A stretch of DNA of 64,000 nucleotides from Clostridiales bacterium (GTDB taxonomy: Bacteria > Bacillota > Clostridia > TANB77 > CAG-508), in the NCBI GenBank assembly GCA_019419955.1, contig JAHZIB010000005.1:1-64000 (forward strand), written 5' to 3'. Each line of letters opens with the position of its first letter. Positions within the stretch are counted from its first letter, which is position 1. This document shows positions 56,690 through 64,000 of the stretch, piece after piece. The translations under genes and the position numbers were made by a program. Under the pieces are notes generated by a model that was not told where the DNA came from, did not search any database, and worked only from the letters and a program-made list of their open reading frames with translations.

Positions 56690-57796
56690 TTAATCCAAGA
56701 AAATTGCTTTTTGCCTTCTACCTGAAATATTTAATAATATTCCAAGCATTATAAAATTACTTAATAGTGAACTTCCTCCATAGCTTACAAATGGTAGTGG
56801 TATACCTGTTATCGGAAGTAGCCCCATGGTCATTCCAATATTTTCTATCATATGGAAAAAAAATACACCTGCTATTCCCATTGCAATATATGAACCCAGA
56901 TCATCTTTAGCTGTTTTAGCAACATACACAGCCTTAGTAATCATTATTACATACAGTATTATTACAGAAGCTGCAATAATAAAGCCCATTTCTTCCGCGA
57001 TTAACGCAAATATAAAATCTGTAGTTTTTGGATAAAGAAATCCTAATTGAGTCTGATTTCCTTTAAATAAACCCATACCAAATAATTCCCCAGAACCAAT
57101 AGCAATCTTCGACTGAATGATATTATATCCCGCACCCCTCGGGTCTAAATCAGGATTCAAAAACACATCTATTCTAGTTTTTGCATGTTCTGGCAACACA
57201 AAAAAGTATAGTAAAGGTGCTAATATGACTACTAAAAGTATTGATGCAATAATATATCTCTTTTTTATCCCCGCTGAAAATAGCATGAATATTAAAGCCA
57301 TTACAAATGCAAATGCAGTACCATAATCAGGTTGCTTTATAATAAGCAATGTAGGTACAGCAAAGACTAACAATACAAGAAGTAATCTTGTAGGTCTACT
57401 TAACTCATCTTTACCTTTATGCTGTATTTTTGTAATTACAAGTGCCAGCATTAAAATACATATAATCTTTGCAAACTCAGCTGGTTGAAATGAAAATTGA
57501 CCAACTGCAAACCAGCTAGTAGCACCATTTATTGGTTCAGTAAATAGAACACCAATAAGCAGAATAATTATTATTCCATATAAAATTGGTGATATTTTAG
57601 CAATAAAATCATAGTCTATAAAAATTATTAATATCATAACTGGGATACTTATTGCCAACCACATAATCTGCCTTTTTAATTCATCATAATCTGAATTTTT
57701 TGTCGCAGAAGTTAGAGCTACAAGTCCTATTATTGTTAAAATAATAGCACAAATAAGTATCCCCCATTCTATATTTTTAAGAATTCTTCTTTTCAT
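56690..57796 (-). CDS. rodA: SEDS protein, RodA type
   Basis: 368 residues, about ten membrane helices, C-terminal MTMGLLPITGIPLPFVSYGGSS. This is the elongation paralogue of FtsW: it polymerises glycan strands in the lateral wall with an elongasome PBP. The location after minE supports this. ATG at 57796 is chosen (MKRR; GAGGTTGAGG just upstream); its first 20 bases overlap the end of minE. Confidence 0.92.
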   Translation of the reverse strand: MKRRILKNIEWGILICAIILTIIGLVALTSATKNSDYDELKRQIMWLAISIPVMILIIFIDYDFIAKISPILYGIIIILLIGVLFTEPINGATSWFAVGQFSFQPAEFAKIICILMLALVITKIQHKGKDELSRPTRLLLVLLVFAVPTLLIIKQPDYGTAFAFVMALIFMLFSAGIKKRYIIASILLVVILAPLLYFFVLPEHAKTRIDVFLNPDLDPRGAGYNIIQSKIAIGSGELFGMGLFKGNQTQLGFLYPKTTDFIFALIAEEMGFIIAASVIILYVIMITKAVYVAKTAKDDLGSYIAMGIAGVFFFHMIENIGMTMGLLPITGIPLPFVSYGGSSLLSNFIMLGILLNISGRRQKAIFLD

Positions 57797-58409
57797 CCTC
57801 AACCTCATTTATATTATCATTATTTGTCTGAACTATCTCGCTCTCTATGTCACTGTTTTCAGTATCTTCTTCATATGGTATCTTTACTTCAGATTTTTCG
57901 TCATGAGTAACAATACTATCATCCTTCTTTTTATCTGGCTGATTACTACTTAAATTGTCTTTAATATTAATATTTTGCAAATCAATTTTTTCATCCTCAT
58001 TATTATTATTTACTGCATTATTATTATCAATTTCATTATCACTTATACTAGCATCATTTGAATTAGTTACATTATCATTTTTTTCTTTTTTATTCATATC
58101 TCCTTCTAACTTTCTTGCCTCGTTCTTTATTGTAATTATTGGAATGTTAGCATATAAAGCAGGTGCTCCTACCGAACCATCTTCTCCTTCCTTATTTGTA
58201 AGCCTAACATCTATTTCCTTCTCATCTATATCTATATATTTTTTAATTACCTCTAATATTTCCTGTTTCATTAATTCTAAAAAATCTGCCGAAATATTTG
58301 CTCTATCCTGAGCTAAAACTAGATGTAGTCTTTCTTTAGCAGTATTTTTAGAATCTTCTTTTTCGCTTTTTTTGATTTTTCTAAAAAACTTCATTATGCT
58401 TTCAAACAT
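57777..58409 (-). CDS. minE: Division-site topological factor MinE with long acidic tail
   Basis: Residues 1-100 are MinE: amphipathic N-terminus MFESIMKFFRKIKK, then AKERLHLVLAQDRANIS and EILEVIKKYIDIDEKEIDVRLTNK. MinE stimulates MinD ATPase and confines it to the poles. The remaining 110 residues are low-complexity Asp/Asn/Glu/Lys, unlike the usual 80-95 residue family length. No frameshift or fusion partner is apparent. GAGGTAAAA lies 8 bases upstream of the ATG at 58409. Cotranscribed with minD (18-base gap) and rodA. Confidence 0.88.
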   Translation of the reverse strand: MFESIMKFFRKIKKSEKEDSKNTAKERLHLVLAQDRANISADFLELMKQEILEVIKKYIDIDEKEIDVRLTNKEGEDGSVGAPALYANIPIITIKNEARKLEGDMNKKEKNDNVTNSNDASISDNEIDNNNAVNNNNEDEKIDLQNINIKDNLSSNQPDKKKDDSIVTHDEKSEVKIPYEEDTENSDIESEIVQTNNDNINEVEDEKKNS

Positions 58410-58427
58410 ATTTTACCTCCAATAGTA

Positions 58428-59228
58428 TTAATGTTTACCCTTTGCGAAAAAACCTTTCATTTTACCAAAAAGACCTTCCTTTTTTCCAGGCATAGAAACA
58501 TCAATATTCTCTCCTAGAATTCTTCTTGCAATCTCAATATATGCTTTACCAGATGGAGCCTTTTCCTTTGTAACAACTGGCTCACCTTTATTAGTTTGAG
58601 TTATTATATGTTCATCATCTGGGACAACACCAATCAAATCTATAGATAATAAATCAACAATGTCATCAACATCCATCATTTCTCCCTTTTTAACCATAGC
58701 AGGTCTTATCCTGTTTATAATTAACTCAGGATTCTTAATTTCAGAAGCCTCCAATAAACCTATAATTCTATCTGCGTCTCTAATTGCTGAAATCTCCGCT
58801 GTCGTTACAACTATTGCTCTATCTGCCCCAGCAATAGCATTTTTAAACCCTTGCTCTATTCCTGCTGGGCAATCTATTAATATATAATCAAATTCGTCTT
58901 TTAGTTTTCCTATTAGTTCTTTCATTTGTTCTTCATTTATTGCACTTTTATCTCTTGTTTGGGCTGCTGGTAGTAAGAAAAGTTCGTTAAATCTTTTGTC
59001 TTTTATAAGGGCTTGTCTTAGTTTGCATTTTTCTTCAACAACATCTACTATGTCATATACTATTCTGTTTTCTAAGCCCATTACAACATCAAGATTTCTT
59101 AAACCTATATCAGTATCAACTAATGCAACTTTTTTATTCCTTAAAGCTAAAGCTGCACCAAGGTTTGCTGTTGTAGTTGTTTTTCCCACTCCGCCTTTTC
59201 CGGATGTTATAACTATAACCTCTCCCAT
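58428..59228 (-). CDS. minD: Septum site-determining ATPase MinD
   Basis: ParA/MinD ATPase with deviant Walker A SGKGGVGKTTTTAN, Walker B in DYILIDCPAG, and a C-terminal amphipathic helix (GLFGKMKGFFAK) for membrane binding. 266 residues from the ATG at 59228 (AAGGAGG 7 bases upstream); a TTG nine codons earlier is not supported. MinC, its inhibitor partner, is not encoded next to it. Confidence 0.96.
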   Translation of the reverse strand: MGEVIVITSGKGGVGKTTTTANLGAALALRNKKVALVDTDIGLRNLDVVMGLENRIVYDIVDVVEEKCKLRQALIKDKRFNELFLLPAAQTRDKSAINEEQMKELIGKLKDEFDYILIDCPAGIEQGFKNAIAGADRAIVVTTAEISAIRDADRIIGLLEASEIKNPELIINRIRPAMVKKGEMMDVDDIVDLLSIDLIGVVPDDEHIITQTNKGEPVVTKEKAPSGKAYIEIARRILGENIDVSMPGKKEGLFGKMKGFFAKGKH

Positions 59229-59298
59229 ATGTTTTCCTCCTTGTAATTTTAGCACTACTATTTTAAATCAATAAAAATGCACAATTCTAAACACTACT

Positions 59299-59327
59299 AT
59301 TATATACGGAAACAGGCAAAAGGTCAA
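59299..59327 (-). promoter_or_regulatory. minD-minE-rodA promoter
   Basis: TTGACC (59322-59327), 17 bases, TATAAT (59299-59304) on the minus strand, about 65 bases before minD. Confidence 0.7.
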
Positions 59328-59437
59328 TGTTTCAAGCAAAAAAACATGTAATTCTTTTAATTCCTAGTTACATTTCACTGCTTATTTTAAAAAGTCAATA
59401 TAAACATATGACTATGTATTATATAAGAACAATATGT

Positions 59438-59519
59438 GTTTCGCTTCGCGAATATGCACAGCTCAAGGTAACCTAACATTGTTGTTCCGAAAATTTCAGG
59501 CAAAATTCCCTATACAATA
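59438..59519. repeat. Dispersed intergenic repeat, copy 4
   Basis: CAGCTCAAGGTAACCTAACA, TTGTTGTTCCG, TTTCAGGCAAAATTCCC and TATACAATAA follow in order, matching the corresponding segments near 40788-40816 and 56541-56585. The stretch 59229-59576 holds otherwise only the minD promoter and the ferredoxin terminator. Confidence 0.6.
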
Positions 59520-59530
59520 AAAAAACTTCT

Positions 59531-59569
59531 ACAATTATAACCACCAGTGAAACTGGTGGTTATAATTGT
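59531..59569 (-). terminator. Ferredoxin gene terminator
   Basis: 18-bp perfect stem (59531-59548 with 59552-59569), 3-base loop, T7 tail on the minus strand, 7 bases after the ferredoxin stop. Confidence 0.9.
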
Positions 59570-59576
59570 ATATTTC

Positions 59577-59753
59577 TTATTCCTCATTTGGCTCTGGTGC
59601 TCCCATTGGACATACACCTGCACACGTGCCACATCCTATGCAAACTGATTGGTCAATAATGTATCTTTCATCACCTTCTGAGATACATTGCATTGGGCAA
59701 GCAGCTGCACAAGCTCCACAGCTTATACATTTATCTGTTATTTTGTAAGTCAT
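59577..59753 (-). CDS. 2[4Fe-4S] ferredoxin
   Basis: 58 residues with two CxxCxxCxxxCP motifs: CISCGACAAACPMQC and CIGCGTCAGVCPMGA. Low-potential electron carrier for PFOR, hydrogenase and other anaerobic enzymes. ATG at 59753 is chosen with AGGAGGTGAG 8 bases upstream. porB at the window end is a likely functional partner. Confidence 0.93.
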   Translation of the reverse strand: MTYKITDKCISCGACAAACPMQCISEGDERYIIDQSVCIGCGTCAGVCPMGAPEPNEE

Positions 59754-59811
59754 TCTTCTCACCTCCTAGCTTATGTTTTTATATCAACAGCAGAATAAAA
59801 TTTTTCTATGA

Positions 59812-60735
59812 TTAATACATATCATCATTTTCTGTTTCTTTGTCCTGTTTTTCTAACTCTTCTAGTTTCTGAAGTTCTGCCATATTTTCCTCTTCTTCTT
59901 TATCAACTACATCTGTGCCAATGTTATTAATAATTTTTAGCTCACTCGCATTATACCTTTTGTAATATGTCTCATCATTGTCATCTTTAAGTTTTACTTT
60001 TACTATTTCTCTTAAAGTTTCAATTGAATCAACAATTCCTTCTCCATCTTCTGTCTTAACTATAGCTCCTATTCTAGGTAAATGACTTAGTTTGTCTTCG
60101 TAAACTTCCTGCTCATATTTTAGGCAGCACATCAATCTTCCGCAATTTCCAGAAATTTTTGCAGGGTTTAAAGACATGTTCTGTTCTTTTGCCATCTTTA
60201 TTGAAACTGTTTCAAAATTGTTTAAAAATGAGCAACAACAAAGTTCTCTTCCGCAAATTCCATTTCCACCAATTCTTCTAACTTCATCTCTTACACCAAT
60301 CTGTCTAAGTTCTATTCTCGTTTTAAAAATTGCTGCAAGTTCTTTCACAAGCTCTCTGAAATCAATTCTTCCATCTGCTGTGAAACAAAATAGTAATTTG
60401 CTATTATCAAAACTATATTGAACATCTGTTAAATGCATATCCAAATGCAATCTTTTTATTTTTTCTTCGCAAATTTCAAATGCCTCTTCTTCCTTTTTCT
60501 TATTATCCTCATAATGCTTTATATCCTTGTAGTTTGCAATCCTAACAATATTTTTAAGTGGAGTACTAAAATTAGTATTGTGTAAAATTTTCTTTTTTGC
60601 AACAACTTCTCCTAGTTCTTCACCTAAAGCTGTTTCCACAATGACTTTCGTTTTAATATTTACATACAAATTACCAGGATCAAAGAAATATATTTTTCCA
60701 GGTTTCCTAAACCTAACTCCTACTATTACTTTCAT
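59812..60735 (-). CDS. ricT: PSP1-domain protein RicT (YaaT-like)
   Basis: 307 residues, PSP1 C-terminal domain with Cys motif GRELCCCSFLNNF and SGNCGRLMCCLKYE, thought to bind an iron-sulfur cluster. YaaT/RicT works in a complex affecting RNA processing (RNase Y) and sporulation in Bacillus. Starts at ATG 60735, overlapping the end of holB by 23 bases. holB-ricT order is conserved in Bacillota. Its tail is acidic. Confidence 0.93.
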   Translation of the reverse strand: MKVIVGVRFRKPGKIYFFDPGNLYVNIKTKVIVETALGEELGEVVAKKKILHNTNFSTPLKNIVRIANYKDIKHYEDNKKKEEEAFEICEEKIKRLHLDMHLTDVQYSFDNSKLLFCFTADGRIDFRELVKELAAIFKTRIELRQIGVRDEVRRIGGNGICGRELCCCSFLNNFETVSIKMAKEQNMSLNPAKISGNCGRLMCCLKYEQEVYEDKLSHLPRIGAIVKTEDGEGIVDSIETLREIVKVKLKDDNDETYYKRYNASELKIINNIGTDVVDKEEEENMAELQKLEELEKQDKETENDDMY

Positions 60736-61627
60736 TAAACTCCTCCCAAATTTTTAGTAAAAGGTTATCAATGCACATATCATAATTCGCATTTGAATTT
60801 AGCCTTTTTTTAGTAGTTTCTACGATATTTACCGCATTAATATATTTTGGTTCGTTTGTGATTTTTAATTTCTTCAAAAACACAATATTGAAATAATCAA
60901 GTGCATCATTAATGTTTTCTTTCGATTTATATAGAAATTCTGCTTCATTCCAAACATCCACAATATCTTTCAAAGCCAAATCAGATATAGTTTTGTCTAT
61001 ATTATTATATAACTCAGAATTTTTCTCTAAGGATAGTAACTTTGAAATACTACCATCACATATATCTAGCATATTTTCATTGAATTGTATATTATTTAAT
61101 CTAGCATAATTATTCAAATCACTTTTTGATAAATTCTTAAATGAAATTTTTGTGCATCTAGACTTTATTGTGGTTAAAAGTTTGCTCTCATTTGACAATA
61201 CTAAAATAATCACAGCATACTCTGGTGGCTCTTCTAAAGTTTTTAATAAACAATTCTGTGCCTCTGTTGTCATTAGGTCACTATTATTTATAATATAAAC
61301 CTTTTTATTAGAAATAATTGGTTTTTCTGCAATCTGCTCTTGCAAATTGCGCACTTGGTCAATTTTAATATTTTTTCCATCATCTGTATCTATAACAGCC
61401 AAGTCAGGATGATTACCACTATTAAATTTCACACAAGAGGAACATGAATTACAAGCATCATCATTCGATTCACATAAAATAACTTTTGCAAATTCAGTAG
61501 CAAAAAGCTTTTTCCCAATACCACTACTTCCAACAAACATATAGCTATGAACCAAATTATTGGATTTAATACTTGTTTCTAATAACTTTTTTATTTTATC
61601 ATTTCCAAAAATATTATCAAAACTCAA
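60713..61627 (-). CDS. holB: DNA polymerase III delta' subunit
   Basis: Clamp-loader subunit. P-loop GSSGIGKKLFATEFA, a Cys4-type zinc segment CESNDDACNSCSSC and the sensor motif TLEEPPEYA are present. 304 residues. Arg in the SRC motif (IKSRCTKISF) is conserved. Start ATG at 61627; end overlaps ricT. tmk, often upstream, is replaced by lepB at 18 bases. Confidence 0.9.
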   Translation of the reverse strand: MSFDNIFGNDKIKKLLETSIKSNNLVHSYMFVGSSGIGKKLFATEFAKVILCESNDDACNSCSSCVKFNSGNHPDLAVIDTDDGKNIKIDQVRNLQEQIAEKPIISNKKVYIINNSDLMTTEAQNCLLKTLEEPPEYAVIILVLSNESKLLTTIKSRCTKISFKNLSKSDLNNYARLNNIQFNENMLDICDGSISKLLSLEKNSELYNNIDKTISDLALKDIVDVWNEAEFLYKSKENINDALDYFNIVFLKKLKITNEPKYINAVNIVETTKKRLNSNANYDMCIDNLLLKIWEEFNESNSRS

Positions 61628-61644
61628 AATTCCACTCCTAAAAC

Positions 61645-62292
61645 TTAATTTACTTCGCCAAATAAATTCAATGGCCAGAATCTAATCCAAACCTTTCCTT
61701 CTATTTTTTCTAATGGAATACATCCAAACTCTCTACAATCTGTTGAATGTGCTCTATTATCTCCCATTGCAAACACACAATTTTCAGGCACAATCAAATC
61801 AGAATAAACACCCTGATTCTCCATTTCGGTAACAAGTCCCTCTGGCAAATATGGCTCGTCCAATTCTTCTCCATTTATAAACACTTTACCATTCTTTATT
61901 TCCACATGTTCTCCTGGCAATCCTATTACTCTTTTAATATAACTCTCCTTGCCAATCTCAAGAACATTATGTACAAAACCACTAAACCAATTTGTTGGCT
62001 CATTTTCATATTTTGCAACTACATTATTGCTGTCATATTCATCAATGTATATGTGAGTGTCAGAAGGTGCTTCAAAGGTGATAATGTCTCCACGTTCTGG
62101 CATTTCACCAATAGTTCTTGACCACCTATTTAAAATAAGTCTTTGATTTTGAATAAGAGTTGGTTCCATAGAAATTTGCTTAACTATAGTTGGAGTACCT
62201 ATATAATATCTAATTAGTAAGGCTAAAATAAAAGCTACTAATATACAAACTATCCATTCAATAATATCCTTTGTTCTATCACTCATTTTCAT
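61645..62292 (-). CDS. lepB: Type I signal peptidase
   Basis: 215 residues: one membrane helix (about 10-30), catalytic Ser in SMEPTLI, Lys in YIKRVIGLPGE, then GDNRAHSTDCREFGCIP. Cleaves Sec signal peptides. ATG at 62292 (MKMSD, AAAGGA 10 bases upstream) is chosen; the frame extends 57 codons upstream but into the promoter. Confidence 0.93.
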   Translation of the reverse strand: MKMSDRTKDIIEWIVCILVAFILALLIRYYIGTPTIVKQISMEPTLIQNQRLILNRWSRTIGEMPERGDIITFEAPSDTHIYIDEYDSNNVVAKYENEPTNWFSGFVHNVLEIGKESYIKRVIGLPGEHVEIKNGKVFINGEELDEPYLPEGLVTEMENQGVYSDLIVPENCVFAMGDNRAHSTDCREFGCIPLEKIEGKVWIRFWPLNLFGEVN

Positions 62293-62328
62293 ATCAACAC
62301 TGTCCTTTGAAATTAATTTTACTACAAT

Positions 62329-62357
62329 ATTATATATTTTTTTTTCAAACTTATCAA
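62329..62357 (-). promoter_or_regulatory. lepB promoter
   Basis: TTGATA (62352-62357), 17 bases, TATAAT (62329-62334) on the minus strand, 37 bases before lepB's ATG. It supports the downstream start and probably drives lepB-holB-ricT-ferredoxin. Confidence 0.7.
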
Positions 62358-62456
62358 TGCTTTTGTAAAAAAAAGTATAAATAGGTGTTACTGGATAATA
62401 ATTAAAAAAATAAAATGAATAAATTTCATGAAATTTCAAAAAATAATATAAATTAA

Positions 62457-62485
62457 TTGACAATAAAAAAAACTTGAATTATTAT
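62457..62485 (+). promoter_or_regulatory. Promoter of pilin-like gene at 62578
   Basis: TTGACA (62457-62462), 17 bases, TATTAT (62480-62485) on the plus strand; near-consensus. The transcript would have a leader of about 85 bases. Confidence 0.7.
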
Positions 62486-62577
62486 ATTGTTAGTTACAAA
62501 AAAGAGAGGATGTAAATATTGAAAGGAATTTCTTTTCTAATCAGTTTTGTATCTTAAGAAAGGAATGTGATTAAGAA

Positions 62578-63231
62578 TTGAACATTAAAACTTCAATAAA
62601 AGAAGAAAGTGGCTCAATGGCAGTATATGTCACTGTTGTCCTTTTAACTATGTTATTACTGATTACTGCTGTGTTTTTTACAACAAGTTCATCCGCTAAA
62701 GCACAAATAAAAACTGCAATAAATATTAAGCAAGCCTATGAAGCAGGCAATAGTCGTGCTTCAGATATATATGATAAAATAACTGGAAATCAGAGACCAA
62801 CAATAAATTATGTTTATACTCAAGACTTTGATAACTCAATTTCATATGGTCAAAATGGAACTAGCTATTCTGTTAATAATAGCATAATAACTTTGACTTC
62901 TACTGCAGGGGATCCATTTATCCATATGAATAATGTTACATCATTTAATCCACAAGAATATAGGTATATTACAGTAAAGTACAGAACTAACTCGTCAAAC
63001 ATTCAAAACATGGAATTCTTTATGATAGAGAACCCAACAGACCAAACCTATGCAATATCGCAACCACTTGTTACTGATGGTCAATGGCATGAATTGGTAA
63101 TCGACTTGTGGTCAAATAATGCAGTAAAAAATAGGTCTACAATTACTGGCTGGAGATGGGACTGGAGCAACGCAAATAGTGCAGGAGTTATAATGGATGT
63201 AGACTATATTAAAATAAGCGATACAATATAA
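62578..63231 (+). CDS. Pilin-like surface protein with carbohydrate-binding-like domain
   Basis: 217 residues. The N-terminus (EESGSMAVYVTVVLLTMLLLITAVFF) resembles pilus-tip/minor pilin proteins with a short hydrophobic helix; a helical linker (about 38-65) follows. Residues about 80-217 form a beta-rich domain ending in DGQWHELVIDLW, ITGWRWDWSNA and VDYIKI, as in galactose-binding or CBM-type folds of glycosidases. Perhaps displays a sugar-binding tip on the surface; both assignments are from pattern. TTG at 62578, AAAGGA about 13 bases upstream. Divergent from lepB. Confidence 0.6.
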   Translation: MNIKTSIKEESGSMAVYVTVVLLTMLLLITAVFFTTSSSAKAQIKTAINIKQAYEAGNSRASDIYDKITGNQRPTINYVYTQDFDNSISYGQNGTSYSVNNSIITLTSTAGDPFIHMNNVTSFNPQEYRYITVKYRTNSSNIQNMEFFMIENPTDQTYAISQPLVTDGQWHELVIDLWSNNAVKNRSTITGWRWDWSNANSAGVIMDVDYIKISDTI

Positions 63232-63351
63232 GTTATCTGCATAAGTATTTTAGCTTATTAATTCTTAATTATAAAATTCTCTATACAATAGAAAAGCGTG
63301 TATTAACTAAAGCAAGACAAAATGCACGGTCTAAAGATGTCTGACATGGTT

Positions 63352-63395
63352 ACAATGAAAAAGAACGATACATAAATATCGTTCTTTTTCATTGT
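63352..63395. terminator. Bidirectional terminator, pilin-like gene / porB
   Basis: 19-bp perfect stem (63352-63370 with 63377-63395), 6-base loop, with A and T runs; between convergent genes ending at 63231 and 63412. Upstream, 63281-63296 shares TATACAATA(G)AAAAG with the dispersed repeat. Confidence 0.85.
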
Positions 63396-63411
63396 TTATA
63401 GCAATTCCTTT

Positions 63412-64000
63412 TTATTCCTTATTGCTCATTTCTTCCAATCTAAGAAGTGCTTCCCATCTTCTGTCTACCTCATCTTGGAATTCTTTTATCATCCATTCAT
63501 TTCCTTGTTTAAACATATGTTTAAATCTTTTTTGTGGTTTCAAAAACTCTTCTATAGGTATCTTTTTTGCTGGTTTATATGTTATTTTATACTTTCCATT
63601 TTCAATCTCATATAATGGCCAATAACATGTCTCAACAGCCAATTTATTAATTTGCATTAGGTCTTCAGTTGGATAGCCCCATCCTCTTGGGCAAGGTGCT
63701 AATATATTTAAAAACGTTGGTCCTTCTGTATAAATTGCCTTTTCTGCTTTTTCATATAAATCTTTAAAATTCATATAAGCAGCTGTTTGTGCAACATATG
63801 GTAAATGATGTGCTTCCATAATTTCTGTTAAGTCTTTTCTAGATTGCATCTTTCCTGGAATCACGCTACCAGCTGGACTTGTTGTAGTATCTGCAAATTT
63901 TGGTGTTGCAGATGAACGCTGTATTCCTGTATTCATATAAGCTCCATTATCATAACATACATAAGTCATGTCATGACCTCTTTCCATTGCTCCAGATAAA
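63412..64000 (-). CDS. porB: Pyruvate:ferredoxin oxidoreductase beta subunit, 5' part outside window
   Basis: Frame open to the window edge, so the start is missing. It contains the TPP/Mg-binding segment CYDNGAYMNTGIQRSSATP, FADTTTSPAGS and ILAPCPRGWGYP. Oxidises pyruvate to acetyl-CoA, reducing ferredoxin, with the alpha, gamma and delta subunits expected upstream, beyond 64000. The ferredoxin at 59577 may accept the electrons. 2-oxoacid specificity cannot be decided from this part. Confidence 0.88.
   Translation of the reverse strand, partial: LSGAMERGHDMTYVCYDNGAYMNTGIQRSSATPKFADTTTSPAGSVIPGKMQSRKDLTEIMEAHHLPYVAQTAAYMNFKDLYEKAEKAIYTEGPTFLNILAPCPRGWGYPTEDLMQINKLAVETCYWPLYEIENGKYKITYKPAKKIPIEEFLKPQKRFKHMFKQGNEWMIKEFQDEVDRRWEALLRLEEMSNKE

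Noticed and set aside
61645..62463. Longer lepB reading frame starting at 62463
   Set aside because: The extra 57 codons cover a consensus promoter (62329-62357), are Tyr/Phe-rich and unlike signal peptidases; ATG 62292 has an SD.
1..64000. tRNA, rRNA genes, CRISPR arrays, known riboswitches
   Set aside because: No cloverleaf, rRNA motif, regular spaced repeat or T-box/riboswitch consensus was recognised on reading.

Overview
The window looks like a chromosomal segment of an uncultured, AT-rich, Gram-positive Clostridia-type bacterium (Bacillota). Evidence: mraZ-led division/cell wall cluster, walRK, gdpP-rplI-dnaB, smc, MinD/MinE with RodA, strong AGGAGG ribosome binding sites, frequent TTG starts, a MurE with the DNPR motif of meso-diaminopimelate enzymes, a sortase and a pyruvate:ferredoxin oxidoreductase. 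Most genes are on the minus strand. No rRNA, tRNA, CRISPR array or intact transposase was seen.

Layout (minus strand unless stated). 1-388: 5' part of a type IV prepilin-like gene. 751-3267: topA and a small DUF6514-like gene. 3400-13487: dcw cluster in transcription order mraZ, rsmH, ftsL, PBP with one PASTA domain, murE, mraY, ftsW, murG (murF and murD are missing from it). 13780-14461: M15-like peptidase with peptidoglycan-binding domain. 14641-15512 (+): Fic toxin and VbhA-like antitoxin. 15626-19671: sortase, rsmA, second PBP with two PASTA domains. 19818-27212: ftsH, tilS, then dnaB, rplI, gdpP. 27463-28623: divergent XRE regulator and a plus-strand two-gene unit. 28726-32014: walK, walR and an unknown membrane protein. 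32274-40530: a giant cyclic beta-glucan synthase-like gene. 40936-42631: acpP and plsX. 43082-52639: M23 peptidase, Ca2+-type ATPase, smc, XRE regulator, amidohydrolase. 53302-54234 (+): HD-GYP protein. 54318-62292: mazF, LolA-like protein, dus, rodA, minE, minD, ferredoxin, ricT, holB, lepB. 62578-63231 (+): pilin-like protein with a carbohydrate-binding-like domain. 63412-64000: porB, cut by the window end.

Main discovery candidate: five genes (rsmH, the M15-like peptidase, dnaB, a MutS-domain-I-like gene on the plus strand, and the glucan synthase) are each split by exactly one base, and every break is an in-frame CGG codon. Dropping the C and reading the next three bases as GGN (glycine) restores the conserved family sequence each time. 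I scanned the other annotated genes by eye. About one hundred further CGG trinucleotides occur out of phase and are read normally, and I found no in-frame CGG used as arginine, although CGT, CGC, CGA and AGA/AGG are. This suggests CGG is not an arginine codon here but a +1 frameshift (or quadruplet CGGN) signal. The main rival explanation is a systematic sequencing error.

Other points of interest: hairpins placed exactly between the Shine-Dalgarno sequence and the start codon of topA and walK, a GA dinucleotide tract inside the prepilin-like gene, a long nested inverted repeat downstream of topA, a repeat-rich 0.6 kb spacer inside the dcw cluster, dispersed intergenic repeats, and a MinE with a long acidic tail. 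Five genes together serve cell envelope growth (dcw genes, two PBPs, RodA, WalRK, M15/M23 peptidases and sortase are the bulk of the window), with replication and translation genes in between.
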